DNA of 64,000 nucleotides from Ananas comosus (taxonomy: Eukaryota > Streptophyta > Magnoliopsida > Poales > Bromeliaceae): positions 1 through 64,000 of the forward strand of contig NW_017893388.1 of assembly GCF_001540865.1 (NCBI RefSeq), in the 5' to 3' direction. The notes beneath the pieces were generated by a model. It had not been told where the DNA came from. It did not search any database and was given only the letters and a program-made list of their open reading frames with translations. Both the position numbers and the translations under genes were made by a program. Position 1 is the first letter of the stretch; each line of letters starts with the position of its first letter. Below, in pieces: positions 44,885 to 57,827 of this stretch.

Positions 44885-45899
44885 CTTCAAGCGGCGAAGT
44901 TATTCACAGTATAACACAAAGTACTAAAGATGAGTGCATAGAGTGGGACTACTATCAACCAAAATTATCTGTAATGCTTCAAAGCCAAAACTCTAAAATG
45001 CATATAATGTGAAAGATAGAATTTTTCTTCCCACTTGCTTTCTAATGAAAGGTGTTAACTATATTCTCGGGTCCATAACCTATCAGATCAATCTTTTGGG
45101 CACCCCTTCATTTCGTAAGGCCGTGGGTTCATTCTCCACCTACGTTTATGTCTTGGGCTATTAAATTGTCTCAAGCCCAGAAGTGACGGAAGAGTTAATA
45201 AATAAATAGGTAAAAATGTATAAAACTTATCTCAATTATCACGCATTTGGATTTGACTCTCTAATCTTTAAAATTTTTGATTTTACTACCTGACCTTTTA
45301 ATTTATTGGATTTGAGGCTTTGAGCCAATTAGTGACTCTATAACTTCAAATTTTGAATGCGTCGTTTATCTTTACAGGTTTACTTGGTATAATTTATGCA
45401 ATTTACATAACTATAAACTCACTAAAGTAAGAAATTAGCTTAAATTTTGTATCCGAAGAGTCATCAAATCACTTAAATAAATTGAAAGATTGGTACTAAA
45501 ATCAAATTTTCAAAAGATTGGGTAGTCGGATCAAAATGATCTATAGTTCGGGTAAGTTTTATACATTTGTACCAAAGACAATATATTAAAGACACCTTAG
45601 AGATAAATGATTGTTTCACATCATTTAACATGATATCTAAGTAGATGTAGAGATAAATGGTTGTTTCACATTATTTAATATGTTATTAAAGTAGGAGATC
45701 TTGTGTTTGAATCCCAACAAGCTCCCAGTCACGTCTTGAGCCCATCAAAATGTCTTAAGCTAAGACATGAAATGGTTGAATGCATAATATTAAAACACCA
45801 TTTTCTAGTAGCTAACAGTTATATCAATTATTTAACAATCGCAATATAAATGGATATAAGACATAGGAGATTGATCTTGAAATCCAATAAAACATACTC
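44885..45899. other. SMT1 intron, nothing recognised
   Basis: AT-rich. Two near-copies of a run containing AGATAAATG(A/G)TTGTTTCACAT occur at about 45600-45630 and 45650-45680. No genes. Confidence 0.5.
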
Positions 45900-46232
45900 C
45901 TAACAGGCCATTCGTTCCACAATTTGTAGTATTCTGGGAATCCTCCTACTTTCTATTTAAAATATTCAAATCGTCACCATGGAACTCAGGTCGGGAAGTT
46001 GCAAGAGACGTTGATGAAGTTATGGAATCACCATACATTCCCAACTAGCAGGCATATTTACAATACCATGGGTTAGGAGGTTTTGTCATTCCATACTTGA
46101 TGGGAATCATGAGTAGTTCATTAACAAGAATACACAAATGTCCAACAGCTTCCCAACCCAAGTGGCATGGTTAGTTGGTAACAAATTTGTCATTCAAAAT
46201 ATAAAAATATATAATATTCTTGGAATACAATA
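45900..46232. repeat. MITE-like repeat in an SMT1 intron
   Basis: Homologous along about 320 bp to 60774-61110 (shared blocks TTTGTAGTATTC / TTTGCAATATTCC, AAATATTCAAATC, CATACTTGATGGGAATCAT / CATGCTTGATGAAAATCAT). The two copies lie in different introns of the same gene, so this is a dispersed repeat. Confidence 0.6.
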
Positions 46233-46321
46233 AACAAGTAAAATGAAAGACCCCTAAGTGTATCCCAAAGGAATCAATTACTGCTTGATCTGTGCAATAA
46301 GCCACATGTCTCTCAACTTAC

Positions 46322-46524
46322 CTCGAAATCCTGCAAGCTTCAGAGCATCAAGGCATTGGGTTGTTGTGCGGATATCTGGAAGGCCATTACCAAGCTCAAT
46401 GTCAGGCCTTAGTTTTCTTGTGGCTTTCATTGTTAGCATCAAAGTGATCCGTAATGCACCATTCATAGGCAGCGAAACACTGGCCAGGCTTCAGCACTCT
46501 ATATATCTCCTTATAGCAACCAAC
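46322..46524 (-). CDS. SMT1: SMT1 exon with region IV, two extra bases
   Basis: 203 bp where 201 are needed. It begins [20 protein letters not shown] and EWCITD, then an extra base in GCCTGAC gives TGA near 46403. The frame resumes at [12 protein letters not shown] second extra base near the donor turns an expected TTT GAG into TTTCGAG. With both removed the next exon is in phase. Confidence 0.85.
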
Positions 46525-46600
46525 CTATACCAACCAAAAATATTGGATTAAGATTGTGTGCATTCGCAATCACAGAAAAGAATTTGACAAGTTTGTATAC

Positions 46601-46685
46601 CGCATCAGGTGCATGACATGTTGCCTCTATTGCATAAATTGCATCAAAAGTATTATCATAGAATGGCATCTGCATAAAGTCAGGC
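46601..46685 (-). CDS. SMT1: SMT1 exon with region III, frameshifted
   Basis: 85 bp where 84 are needed. The exon opens GCCTGAC instead of the expected six bases for Ala-Asp, putting TGA in frame at once. After the extra base the frame is perfect through MPFYDNTFDAIYAIEATC and HAPDA. Confidence 0.88.
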
Positions 46686-46810
46686 CTGCAATTAAAGTGA
46701 AATGCAAAATAAGAAAACATAAGGATTGCATTTTGCATAAATCAAGTCCACATAATTTTGTGATTAAACATAGAATATAGAGGTAGTAAATATCTCAAGT
46801 GACTACAATG

Positions 46811-48012
46811 CAAGATTTAAAGTACATATGCCCCATACCGCACATACCGTGCCACCAAGAAAGTGGCACGGTACGGAAGAGGTCTCGGACCCTCCCTCCG
46901 TTCCGCGGCACGGACCTGCCGTATTTCGCGAGACAGTAATGGATACGCAGGTTCCGATGCCACGGCACTCTGTTTCTTTTTTTTTTTCCTTTTGCTTTTT
47001 TTCTCTTTTTGTTTTGTTCTGTTGAGGATACCACGAAGCATCCCACATCCCTCCAAAGGATATTGCAAATCGAAAAATCTACTTATTAGATAAGTCAAAA
47101 AAAATTATAATTTAACTTTTTTCTTTATCAATATACTGGGCAAATTTTTAATTTACATATTCCGATCCATACTGCAATGGGGGCGAAAGCCCCCCGCATC
47201 CTCGCTTTATCAGCCCGAAGCCCTTCCGCTTCTACCACAAACATCCATTTCTTTTCATAAATTATTCGAATCAAAATTTGTCGCATTGCGAAATTTTTGG
47301 CGAATTAAAGGGAACAAAATCGAACTCAATAAACAAATTTTGAGGCACATCAAACATAAAAATTTATATTTTTGCATTAGAAGATTAAAAATACTGAATA
47401 ACACTTAAAAGCTAAATTAAATCAATTGATACTTAAATTTATTTAATTTTATTTGTCATATAATTTATTGCTTAATTTTTTTGATAGATCTAATAATTTT
47501 TTGAAAAAATTAATTAAAAAATAAAATTTTCAAATACTTTTTAATATAATTTTTTTAAATAATAATGTTTTAAATTAATTTTTAACATTATTTTAAAAAT
47601 TATTTTTTTTGTATTTTATAAAAGAAAATTTGTAATATGGTCAAAAGAAAGAAATAAAAATGTCTTTTGCATTTTTAAAATTCTAAGCCTGTAAAAAATT
47701 TTTATTCTGCATTAGATGTAGTTGTACTTTACATATAAAAAAGCTTACAAGTATATTATTAATTGATGAGTATAGTAAGTTATACATAATAGATATTCAT
47801 AATTATTTGATTAAATCTTTCAAAATAATATTATAAGAGTTTATTGAAACTAAAAAAACTGAAAAAAATCCGTACCAAAGCGTGCCAGTAGGAGGTCATA
47901 CGTATCCATCGGCACGCAAGCGTTACCAAGTGTCGGCACAGAAGCGTGCCGGTGCCATACCATGCCAGGCAAACAACGGCACGCTCCCGTGCCACGGCAC
48001 TTTTAAACCTTG
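46811..48012. mobile_element. hAT-like non-autonomous element (M1)
   Basis: Ends CAAGATTTAAAGT and ACTTTTAAACCTTG are inverted repeats of the same type as M2 and M3. GC-rich arms full of GTGCC/GGCAC surround an AT-rich core. Flanks CTACAATG and CTCAATG are an imperfect 8-bp duplication. 1.2 kb, no transposase. Confidence 0.65.
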
Positions 48013-48089
48013 CTCAATGCACATTTAGCTCTCAGAATGCCAAATTTATCCTTCCAGAATTAAATTTATGCCCATTTATTAAGAAATCA

Positions 48090-48460
48090 AAATTTTGCAA
48101 ATGCAACAATCTATAACTTCAGAAATTCTGAATATTTTGTTTAAGGAATTTTACATTTCAAAGCGTAAGCAAAGCTCTCTAGAAGGAAACAACTGGCAGT
48201 ACTGTGGCTAAATTAGCAGTAGCTTCAATATAAAAGGAAACATACCTATTCAGAGATCTCACGTTTGCAAATATAGAAATCTAAAAAATGTTGAAATTTC
48301 TGAATGCTTTCTTTAAGCAACTTCACTTTTTGGAGTGTAAGCAAATATATTCCCTTGGAGGAGTATATAGAAAGATTGATCTATCTGGAAAATTCAGGCT
48401 AAACTAGTAGTACGCGAGTAGCTATGATATGAAAGGAGATACACTAATAATGTACTTTAT
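48090..48460. repeat. Diverged tandem duplication in an SMT1 intron
   Basis: About 48100-48265 and 48265-48455 align. Paired blocks: AATTCTGAATATTTTGTTTAAG / ATTTCTGAATGCTTTCTTTAAG in shortened form, then GTAAGCAAA, then GGCTAAA..AGTAG, then ATATGAAAGGAGA. Confidence 0.55.
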
Positions 48461-48516
48461 GTATAGATAGGTGGGTCTGCATTCACGGAGACAATCATGA
48501 GGGGATTGTTGTCTAC

Positions 48517-48564
48517 CTTCACAAAGTTGCAAGATTCACTCAACCCTGCCAACCGATTTAGCTC
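48517..48564 (-). CDS. SMT1: SMT1 exon (ELNRLAGLSESCNFVK)
   Basis: 48 bp, both borders canonical, ends exactly on a codon (AAG). Confidence 0.88.
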
Positions 48565-48687
48565 CTGCCACACAACTACTCGTAAATAACAGCGACTTTA
48601 GGAATGAAAATAAGGCAAAAAACCTTGATATCTGATATTCTAGAAAAGGTCGACACAACAAAAAGAGTTGAAAGCTTGGAAATATAC

Positions 48688-48742
48688 ATTGCCCCTTGAT
48701 ATCTGATATTCATTGTTGTTCAGTCCTGTAACCGATGTCAAG
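48688..48742 (-). CDS. SMT1: SMT1 exon (VTGLNNNEYQI)
   Basis: 55 bp following a 7-kb intron that contains the solo LTR J. The last codon AAT replaces the usual Lys codon just before the donor site. Confidence 0.88.
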
Positions 48743-49487
48743 CTGCAATAACCAATGACCAAAATCGTATAAGTCCAAACAGCAAAAAATTATTATTAAA
48801 TGTTCATACTGCAATCAAATTAACTCAAAAGTAAAGTGAGGCATCAACAAACACTGGAAGGCTGCTGACTCCTGCAAAATATTAGTCTCGATGGAAGGAT
48901 AAATGGGGTATTCAAGTGCCTGAGATTGAACTAGCCCTTCGATTTTTTTAGTTTAACTTTATGTAAAATTAGTCTTAGATAAGATTATTAAAAAATTTTG
49001 AGTCAAATTAACATTTTAATCTCAACATGCCCTGTTAATATGCTTACATCATTCACTGTTAATTGTCTATTAATTTATAGAACAACTGATTCTAATCATT
49101 GAAAGCTTCTAGTTAACAGCGCGCTACCGAAAAGTCTAGATACAGGTTGGTCAACCAACAGAGAAAGAAATCAGTAGTAATGCATTCTGTCACACGTCAG
49201 TTGATGAGGGCAGCCAATTGCTGAACTTAGGTCAATCACCCAGGTTCCTTCAGAATTTCATCATTAACTTGTTGTTATCTAGTTCTAAAAAATGGCATAT
49301 CCACATGTTAGCTTAGTCATTAGAATAACTAAATGGCTGGATGCCGAATTACGTTTGCAAATTAAAAGTGCTATTAAAAAATTGCCCACTTTGAGAGCAT
49401 AGCAGAAGGCTTCCTCCTTCAAAGCAAAGATCTAAAGCCTCTAGAAAGATTGAAAAACACTATATTGAACACAAGAAGATTGCATAT
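48743..49487. other. SMT1 intron, nothing recognised
   Basis: Unique-looking AT-rich intron sequence up to the solo LTR. Confidence 0.5.
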
Positions 49488-52400
49488 TGTAGTGTACTGA
49501 ATTCTAGTATACTTCCCTGAACTTTAGCCAAATTGGGCAAAGTACGGAGAAAATGGTGTGTATGAGACTATTGGAGGAAGTTTAGAAGCAAAACTTGTAG
49601 GTTAAGTGAAAATTCCATTAAATGAGAGGGTTAAGTTGCAATTATATTGGGGCTTATGGATAAGCCCTACCTCACCTACTCTCTCTTTTGTCTTCTACCC
49701 ATACAACAGAAAAAAAAGAAAAAAAAACCCTTCTCTCTCTAAACCCTTTTTCTTTTACTTTCTAACACCTTTCTCTTCCTTTCTCTTGTAACCTCTCCAT
49801 CAAAGGGGTAAATTGGATATTTTGGAAGCTTGAAGTTGGAGAAGAAGCTTGGAAAAGCTCTCTAATGGTGGATCAAACTTCTTGACTATGGTGACTAAGG
49901 TGAGATTTATGGATTAGAATTAGATTTAGCTAAATCTTTTAAATGAGATATTTGAGATCCCTAGGTGTTTCTAAACTAGTTTAGTCAAAAGGTTCACCAT
50001 GATTTTTAGGTGTTCTTGAGGATTTGAAAACCTAGGGCATGGAATCGTGATTTTTGTCCCTAAGCTAGTGTTTTGTTGGGGGTTAAGGGGGGGAATAACC
50101 CCTTAACCCCCCAATTTATTCCCAAACACCTAAAATAAGGGGTGGGGTTAGCTAACCCCTAACCCCACCCCAAGAATAGGGGTGGGATTAAAGTTAATCC
50201 CACCCCTATTTAATTTTTAATATAATTTTAAAATTATAATTTTAAATTATAAATTTTAAAAATTTATAATTTGCAATCTGAAAATTAATATTAGTATTTT
50301 TAAAATTTAAAATTTAAAATTTTAATTTTAATTTTAATTATTTAAATTTGAAATTTTATATTTTATATTTGAAATTTTTAAAATGCTTAATTTGTAATCT
50401 TAAAATTAATATTAATATTTTTAAATTTTTAAATTTAATTCTTAAATTATAAATTTTAGAATTTAAAATTTTAATATTAAAATTTAAAAGGTTGAAAATT
50501 AGTGTTTTTGGAGGGTTAAAGTGCAATTGTAAGTAAAATATTAAAATAGATCGTGAAATGCAAATGTTCGTGAAATTTGAACTTAAGAAAATTTTAAAAT
50601 AGTTGTTCCTAAATTTTAGGTATTTTCAAAGTCACAAAGAGTAGTGAGAAATATTTTTTGGTACAAAATTACGCTAAAATTAATTTAATTTTACTCCTCA
50701 AAAATATTTGCAATCATACAATTTTAAATTAAAAAAATAAAAGCTTTTAGTTCAATAGATTAATCTGAGGGTATTTTCGTCTTTTTATCTTTTTATCAAC
50801 CACTATCCTTCTTATCCCACCTACTCCAACCAAGCACTATTTTTTTTAATCCTGGACTAACTCCAACCCCCAACCAAACACAAAAAATACTCTAACCCCA
50901 CCTTAACCCTGAACTTAACCCTATCCCTGGAATAACTAGTTTTTTCTTAACCCCGAACCAAACAGTAGCTAAGAGAGTTGGAATCAAATTGACCTTATAA
51001 ATCCTTAATTGAAGGTTAGTTCGACACTGGGTACAATTCCGATTTGGATTACGACGAGGTTACGACATCCGATTGGAGGAATTTGAGAAATTTCATTCGT
51101 TAAGCTTGAAGCGTGCCGAATCGACATCGAAGAGCCAGTTGCTTTTAAATCATAGTAATGGTAATTAACTAAGGTGGGTGGTACTCTCCGAATTAGTTGG
51201 ATTTCTCTATGTCTAATTCTATTCATTGAGCATATATGTATGTATGTGTGATTATGCATCTTAGGATTCAAGTTATCCTTTTCCATGTGAATTGCATGCT
51301 TCCCAAGTTAATGAGTAGACAATTGCAATTGAGAACTTTATACTTATGATGCATGATTTTTGAACCTTAGAGATACAAGAATTAATAGGTTGTATGGACG
51401 TAGAAAACACAATGAAACACTAGGTGTCATTGTGATGTCGATCATGAACCTAGTGATAAAACTATGATTTGGGTGTAATCTGTTGTACAAGCAGAGAACT
51501 AAGACATTGTGTTGCGATATACATGTAGAATGTACTAGATGTTTTGCCATAGTCACATATAATGTGAGATATTACATACTTAGCCATGATCACATAGCAT
51601 ATAGAGGTATATTGCCGTAGTTGCATATAATTTGAGATGAGCATGTTAGGGATTGGTAGATCCCCAAATAGTGTCATTCTTTTATCATGAGAGTTGCATG
51701 ATGTAGAGTTATATGTTATCTTGGGATAAGTAAATTGTATGCTCTTGAATGTGGAATAGAACCTAATATTGCAAGTCATAACATTTCATGTATGAAATTG
51801 GACATTGGTCATTGAGAACCCTAGATATGCTTGTGAACTAGTGGTGAGACTAGAGTATGAACTTACACAAAACTTGTGTAGCACTAGGTGTATTGATAGT
51901 TGTAGAACTTGAACCTAGTGATATGAATTGAGTGGAATTTCAAGTGCCAATGAAGGTTTTGAGTCATTGCATGTATAACGTGACAACTAGCACCTTGCCA
52001 TTGAGATTGAAATAGATCCCCAAAAGTTGCTATTGGGATTGAAATAGATCTCTAGATGTTGTCACAAGGGTCAGTAGTGAGTTCTCTTGGTTGAGAGAAC
52101 TAGATCATACTGGCATAGTCTGTTACAGCTTGTGGAGGTCGCGACTCCACAAGCAGTGAGTTTCGGAGTGTCACACGAAAATGCATGCGAGGGTCACGAC
52201 GGTGCCTCCCCGGCAGACAGCCATGGTGGTGGCTCAGGAGTGAAAGACCTCTCCACATGGGCGGCCAAGGTGGTGACTCGGGAGTGAAAGACCTCCCCAC
52301 TTGGCGGTGTGACTTGGGCTCGACCTCAGGGTGAGGCTAGTATGATTGGGTCGTGAGGTAAAAGGACAGCTAAGTATAGGTCTTGTTTTTTGTTACCTTG

Positions 52401-53196
52401 TGGAATATTGTAGTAGTGTCACATGATTGGTGACGGGTCGATTATGCCTCCTCAACAAACAGGCAAAGGTGGGTGATTGGGTCGCGTAGCGCCTCCCCAC
52501 ATGGCTGAGAGGGGTGAGTTGGGCTTGACCTTATGGCAAGCTCTCTGATTGGGTCAAGAGTAACTACGGGGTCAAATTGAGCATATTGGACCTTGGAACG
52601 TATTTTCATTCATAAAGACATAGTAGTGTTTATTCCAGTTTATGCATAGTGTAGTTGTTTACTATTTCTTGGTTATTGTATCTACTTATGCCTTGATTAG
52701 ATCTAGTGGGAAAATTCGACGAGGTCAGCAGCCGAACTCACTGGAAACTTCTTTTAGTTCTCAACCCTCGTTTTGCAGAGCTAACCGTGAGCGGAGTGGC
52801 ACCGGACTGAGGCAAGGGCGCTGTGCCCTAAATAGTGGGGTGACCAAGTGTAGGTTACCCATGTTCAAGTAAAAGAAAAGATTGTAAAAGTATTTGGAAC
52901 GAAAATGTAATTGAGAACAAAGGTTGTATTTTGAGGAAATGGCATGTACTAAGTATTATGTATCTAAGTTGGAAAATGTATGCATAAATGTGATTATTCC
53001 AATGTTGTAATAGTTAGATTTACAAACTCGCTCTTGTGATATGCCCTCATACAGAACTGTGTTATGTTGTTTTTTTTGGATGAAATTCAATGTATTTAAT
53101 TTTGTTTACACCTTGGATGGATAGAGAAAACTCTGTCCGTTCAGCGGGTCTGTGCACGTGCCAGCATATCCGCTGTGTAATGGGCGAGGCGTGACA
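49488..53196 (+). mobile_element. Solo LTR J (gypsy/chromovirus type) in an SMT1 intron
   Basis: 3,709 bp from TGTAGTGTACTG to GGCGTGACA, flanked by perfect CATAT duplications (49483-49487 and 53197-53201). No internal region, so it arose by recombination between two LTRs. It includes a 904-bp nested element (50065-50968) and near-duplicated blocks with GGAGTGAAAGACCTC (52230-52300). A second copy begins at 41044 on the other strand. Confidence 0.87.
50065..50968. mobile_element. Non-autonomous DNA element nested in solo LTR J
   Basis: Inverted ends (CTAGTGTTTTGTTGGGGG... and ...CCCGAACCAAACAGTAG) and CTAAG on both sides (50060-50064, 50969-50973). The interior is extremely AT-rich. Superfamily not assigned. 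Confidence 0.7.
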
Positions 53197-53201
53197 CATA
53201 T

Positions 53202-55705
53202 CTTGGAAAGCGCACTAGTAGGGAAGCAAAGGAATCTAGGTTGGCGAAGCTTCTACCAAATCCGCCCCAAATGGGACAGTAAATGGGTGGCAATAAATAG
53301 ATTTGGGGCAGTAAACAAGGCAATTTTCATAATCCAAGAATAACTCTCTATCCCCCAACACGAATCTGCCTGCGTAATTATTTAATTTATACAATAAGTT
53401 TTATTTTTTTAGAATATTATTTTAGTTCTAAATATTATTTATTTCTAACATAAATATAATTTTAAAGATAATTGCTTTAATAGTATTTTCATTTTTTAAA
53501 TTTCATTTTAATGAAATAATAAAAAAATTAATTTAACATTTGAATTGGCAGAGCAGATTCAAAGCACCGACAAGAGGCGGATTCTTTGGTAGGATGGTTC
53601 ATGGGAGGAATATTTTACCGCATCACGAAAGCGGGGTGCGAGGTTAGGCAGGTATGGTGTTGGAAGGACGAGAGGCGGGATGGCTCTCACCCCCAAATCC
53701 GACCAGTTTGCACCCTTATCCACTAGAAAGATTGTGAAGCATTGAAACAATTGAACATGCACGAAAGAAGATTTCTCAATATGGAAAGCCCTAGCCTCGT
53801 AGAAAAGAGGTTAGGTCATGGACTACTAGGTTCCCATAAACTTGATGTGAGCTTCTTCTCTTTGCCTCTTTCTTCCACTCTTTCTCATCTTGTGCAATTC
53901 AAGCTTTCTACGTCATCGCTGCTGCAATTTTTACATATACAAGATTGGTTTAAATCTTAAAATTTTCACTCAATTTAATTCACCCTCCCCCTACCTTAAG
54001 TTGGTAAACAATCTAAAAAGATTATGTTGTCTGACTAAGACACTACAAACCAATAACCCACCTCCAAAGAAAAGTAGATCGTCAGGGAATTATCTTTAAC
54101 TTCTAGTTTTATCTTCATGCCGATAATAACTTTGTAAAAGAGAAGTTAGAAAAAAGTGGAATGCACAAAAAATATATGACAAATAAAAAGAAAGCAGACC
54201 AAAGGTTTATGGTATGTTAAATCATGTGATAAAACTTGGAATCAAATAAGCTAATTAAGATAAAAAATCTCCAACATTATAATAAAAGGAATAACTAATT
54301 AACCAGGTTTGGAAAGCATGAGAGGGCTCGTCTATTATTTTCAAGCTTCTGTAAGATTAGAGGTCAATGGCAATGAAGAGCAATAAATAGGACTTCTGCT
54401 TATATATTGACAGTACGAACCACGGAAATTTAATCCTTAAGAAGCTGCTTAAAGTAGAGGATTACAGGACAATGAGAAGAAATTGTTATTATGCAATAGC
54501 AAATTAAAGAATAGAAGGTACAAGACCATTTAAATGCTGTTTGTCATTATCATTTCTCCGCCATGCTTAAGCAGAAACGTTGGTCTTTGATAACCATAAT
54601 TTTTGTGCATCATCCTTTAAAGCATCATCCTTTAAAGGTCCTTTACTCAAATCCAAATCCTCCAACTACTCTGTGAAAACTATGTACCATCTCGTATCAG
54701 CACCTCATCTTGCCTAGACAGTTTACCCCTATCCAAAATCTACAATTAGTAGCGCTTCCTGAATCTTCATTAGATAAGCCAAAGGATGCAAATCATTTCT
54801 AACCAATTTTCCCCTTACAAGTTCTGCAACAGCTATGCTTCACCGAATACATTAATTACCGACAAAAAACCTACCCAATGTTCTGTATGGACTTTGTTAC
54901 GATTAATATTTCTGCAATACCATCTGTTTTACATAAACCTTCAAAAGCTGTGGGAAATGCTTAAAAACTATGTGACAATGCAAAGAGACCAGGCAAGGCT
55001 GTACAATATGACAAACAAAATGAAGCCAGGAATACTTCTTTAGATGGAGGGGCCTGTGCACCAGCTCAGGTAATAGATGCAGCTTTTTTAGGGAGCTCAC
55101 TTGTTGAGTTTGACTTAAACACATCCATCATATTACCAAGTGGACATTATGGAGATACTACATTCTAATTTCTTGAGTTGACAGCAACACATGTACGGAT
55201 AATTAGTCAATTCTCTTGAAAGATAAAGTGCTCCACTCTTGGACAATGCCTACAAGAAAATCTCATTGATGAAAGCCTGGTGACTTTTCCAAATGAGGTA
55301 GTTGATAATACCAACACAATCAAAACAATTTTAAGCTTTATCTGTATTTGTCATCACATTTAGCCAGTAACACATGGCTCTACTAATTCATAGGTCCGAA
55401 TTGTTACAATGCTCATCCATTCCGACGTGTGCAAGATCCAAAACGACAAATAGTAAATATTCATTAGTTTCTGGTGTATCATCCAGATTAGCTTTTGCTT
55501 GTGTTGTCACAAGTTCCAATCTCAAACATCACTTTATCCTAGAAAAGTTAATACTTATATGCAGATAGATCTGTTTTTTTTGCTTGCATATTTTTTCTAT
55601 TCACAATCTCCCAAAATCATATTATGCAAGGAAAAAAATTGTACCTTTTAACCAATCAATAAGGTAACACCCTTTTGGTACAAACTTTCAAGGAAAATAA
55701 TTTAC
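53202..55705. other. SMT1 intron, nothing recognised
   Basis: AT-rich, with several small open frames that show no conserved features. A short duplication CATCATCCTTTAAAG occurs at about 54609-54640. Confidence 0.5.
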
Positions 55706-55761
55706 CTGAATCTAGCAATTTCACGTAGGGGTCCTCCAATTCCACATCCCACATCCAAAAC
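55706..55761 (-). CDS. SMT1: SMT1 exon with the SAM-binding motif
   Basis: 56 bp; encodes VLDVGCGIGGPLREIARF, the glycine-rich S-adenosylmethionine site. Intact. Confidence 0.92.
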
Positions 55762-55868
55762 CTGCAGGTAGAAGTATAAAGGCAGTCTTGACTTTTCTTG
55801 TCCTAAGCAAACACATAGCATGTTATTCTTTTTTTATATTATTTGTAAAACAAAAATGTCACAAAGAC

Positions 55869-55953
55869 CTTCATTCCCCTTTTCAATCCTAGTTGTAGAG
55901 CAAGAAAGTGCTCATGCCGTTTGATGCTTTCCCTTAATGATTCACCTTTCCAT
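55869..55953 (-). CDS. SMT1: SMT1 exon (RWKGESLRESIKRHEHF)
   Basis: 85 bp in phase with its neighbours. One unusual change: LKRGMK where relatives usually have LKPGMK. Confidence 0.88.
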
Positions 55954-56097
55954 CTAGAGATGATTGAAGCACACATATCAACATAATAAAATTATCATAA
56001 GAAAATGTACAAATAGAACGGTGACTTCTTTTTTTTTCTTCTTGCCCATGCACAACAATAATACTTATGTTATGAGTTAGCCAAAACAGAAACAAAC

Positions 56098-56171
56098 CTG
56101 TGAGCAAAGTGAAAAGATTCTCCCCAGCCATACTCGTAAAAGCTGGTTGCCAGATCATAATATTTATTAAC
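56098..56171 (-). CDS. SMT1: SMT1 exon with region I
   Basis: 74 bp; encodes VNKYYDLATSFYEYGWGESF plus HFAH, the sterol-binding signature. Canonical borders; ends in phase 2. Confidence 0.9.
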
Positions 56172-56665
56172 CTGAGGTGCAAAACAAAATTTCAGTCACG
56201 ACATCACAGGAATTTAAACTACAGAATCTGTGGTATCAAAATATTAAGAATTTCTATTGTTCGAATTTAATAAAACAGAGGGAATAGGTTGACACTACAG
56301 AAGGACCAGATTCTAAATTTATATTTCATGATTCCATCAGATTACTAGATTTCAAAAACTTGTCGACTTTTTCCAAAACTTCGAAAAGCATAAAGAACGA
56401 TCGACTTTTATTTAAAGTTTGTCTAGATACATTCACTCAGGTATTCTAAATCCATCCACCAAATCTTCCTTCACTTTCTTATAGTATAATGTGTACATAG
56501 TACATGTTTTTCGGTTCAACTCCAAATCTAAGTTTCCTTTTCTACTGCACCATCTGAGAAGTAGGATAAGAAAATTAACATTCAATATTTCAGGAAAAAA
56601 TTGTCTACAAACTAATCATCAAATAGTCATCTCTTATTTTCTAATTAAGCTTGAATGCCTACGGG

Positions 56666-56666
56666 G

Positions 56667-56720
<54 letters not shown>
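56666..56720. repeat. (CT)n microsatellite
   Basis: About 27 CT units with one interruption (CTAT). Open frames reading Ser-Leu repeats here are artefacts. Confidence 0.95.
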
Positions 56721-56723
<3 letters not shown>

Positions 56724-56929
56724 CATATGTTAATTCACAAACAGCTAAAAGCAAAGGTTTTAAAAGAAAATCTGATTATTCTGAACTCTATACGAAAGTC
56801 AACCTTCGAATGGACAGCTTCACAATAAATTCTGTTCCGACAATTATTGTGCAAATCAAACCTTGGAAGATATCTCTCACCTCCAAAAGGCAAAATTTAA
56901 AACCATAACCTTATACCAACATCTAGCTT

Positions 56930-57780
56930 CATCTAAACCATGTAAATCACTCCTGACAAGGAAGATATCTCTCACCTCCAAACAGCAAGCAAGAGCTCAA
57001 AGATTTCCTCCCTTTCTCTCGCTTTTCTATTACTCTCTGTTATTTTCAGCCCTCAACCTAAAAAGCAAGAAGTATAAACCCTTAAATCAAAGGAACCGTG
57101 ATCAACAGTATTCCTTTGATTTAAGGGCAAGCATAGGCAAGTGCAAACTTGGTAATGGGAGATTTGGCTTCAAGACAAATAACATGGCTAAACCAACCAA
57201 GGCATAGCTACGCAACTTTAGGAGAGCCTCTAGACAATTAATTTTGTGGAGGATCCAACCATCTAAAATCTAAGGCAGGGAGCTCGAACGGAGGAAGGAG
57301 AACTTCCTCTGCTGTAACTGGACACAGTACCTCTCAAGGAGAGAACTGGTATCTTCTTATTAACTCAAAAAAGGACGGCACGGCGTAAAACCATCAAGGG
57401 TGCGACCGTATCTTGGTACAACTACCCAATAGTTTTTTATATGTAAAGCCATAAACAATTTTTGATGGACAGAATCAAATTGAATAAACAATTTAAATAC
57501 AGTTGCCAAAACCTAGCATAATTTTAAGAACTTTTCTTTTCTTTAATATGTTTGGGGGCATACATGAAATGGTTTATCTATCAAATCCACCAAAAACACC
57601 CAATAGAAAAGAAAATATGACTATACAAAGATTAGAAATATTGTAGATCAAACAATAAGATAGTCCAAGTATGATGACTAAACAAGAACATTCCTAGTTT
57701 GCTTCGATGAGTTCAAGTGGATATTCAAAGTTCTTGTAGTAGAGAAAATATCACCAATTTCCACCATTATCCAAATCGTG
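56930..57780. repeat. Intron duplication, copy 1
   Basis: Shares ordered blocks with 58800-59710: CTTAAATCAAAGGAACCGTG, TGGGAGA..TGACTTCA-like, TATGTAA(A/G)GCCATAAACAAT, TTTATC(T/C)ATCA, and GATGA(C)TAAAC...CAACATTC. The Tourist-like MITE sits between the two copies. Also contains an inverted block AATCAAAGGAA / TTCCTTTGATT at 57087-57123. Confidence 0.55.
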
Positions 57781-57827
57781 CAAATCAGGCCCCAAGGAAG
57801 ATCTCACCTCCATCTTGATAGACCTAA

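Noticed and set aside
46601..46685. Reading the exon start as a simple Ala-to-Pro change with a split codon instead of an insertion.
   Set aside because: The previous exon ends exactly on a codon with GT following, so the extra base cannot be absorbed by a phase change.
46258..46738. Open frames through SMT1 exons reading [10 protein letters not shown]... and MQNAILMFSY... as separate genes.
   Set aside because: They combine shifted exon sequence with intron. The exon phases and splice sites define the real coding parts.
49606..52872. Small open frames inside solo LTR J.
   Set aside because: The LTR has no internal region; the frames are short and show no known features.
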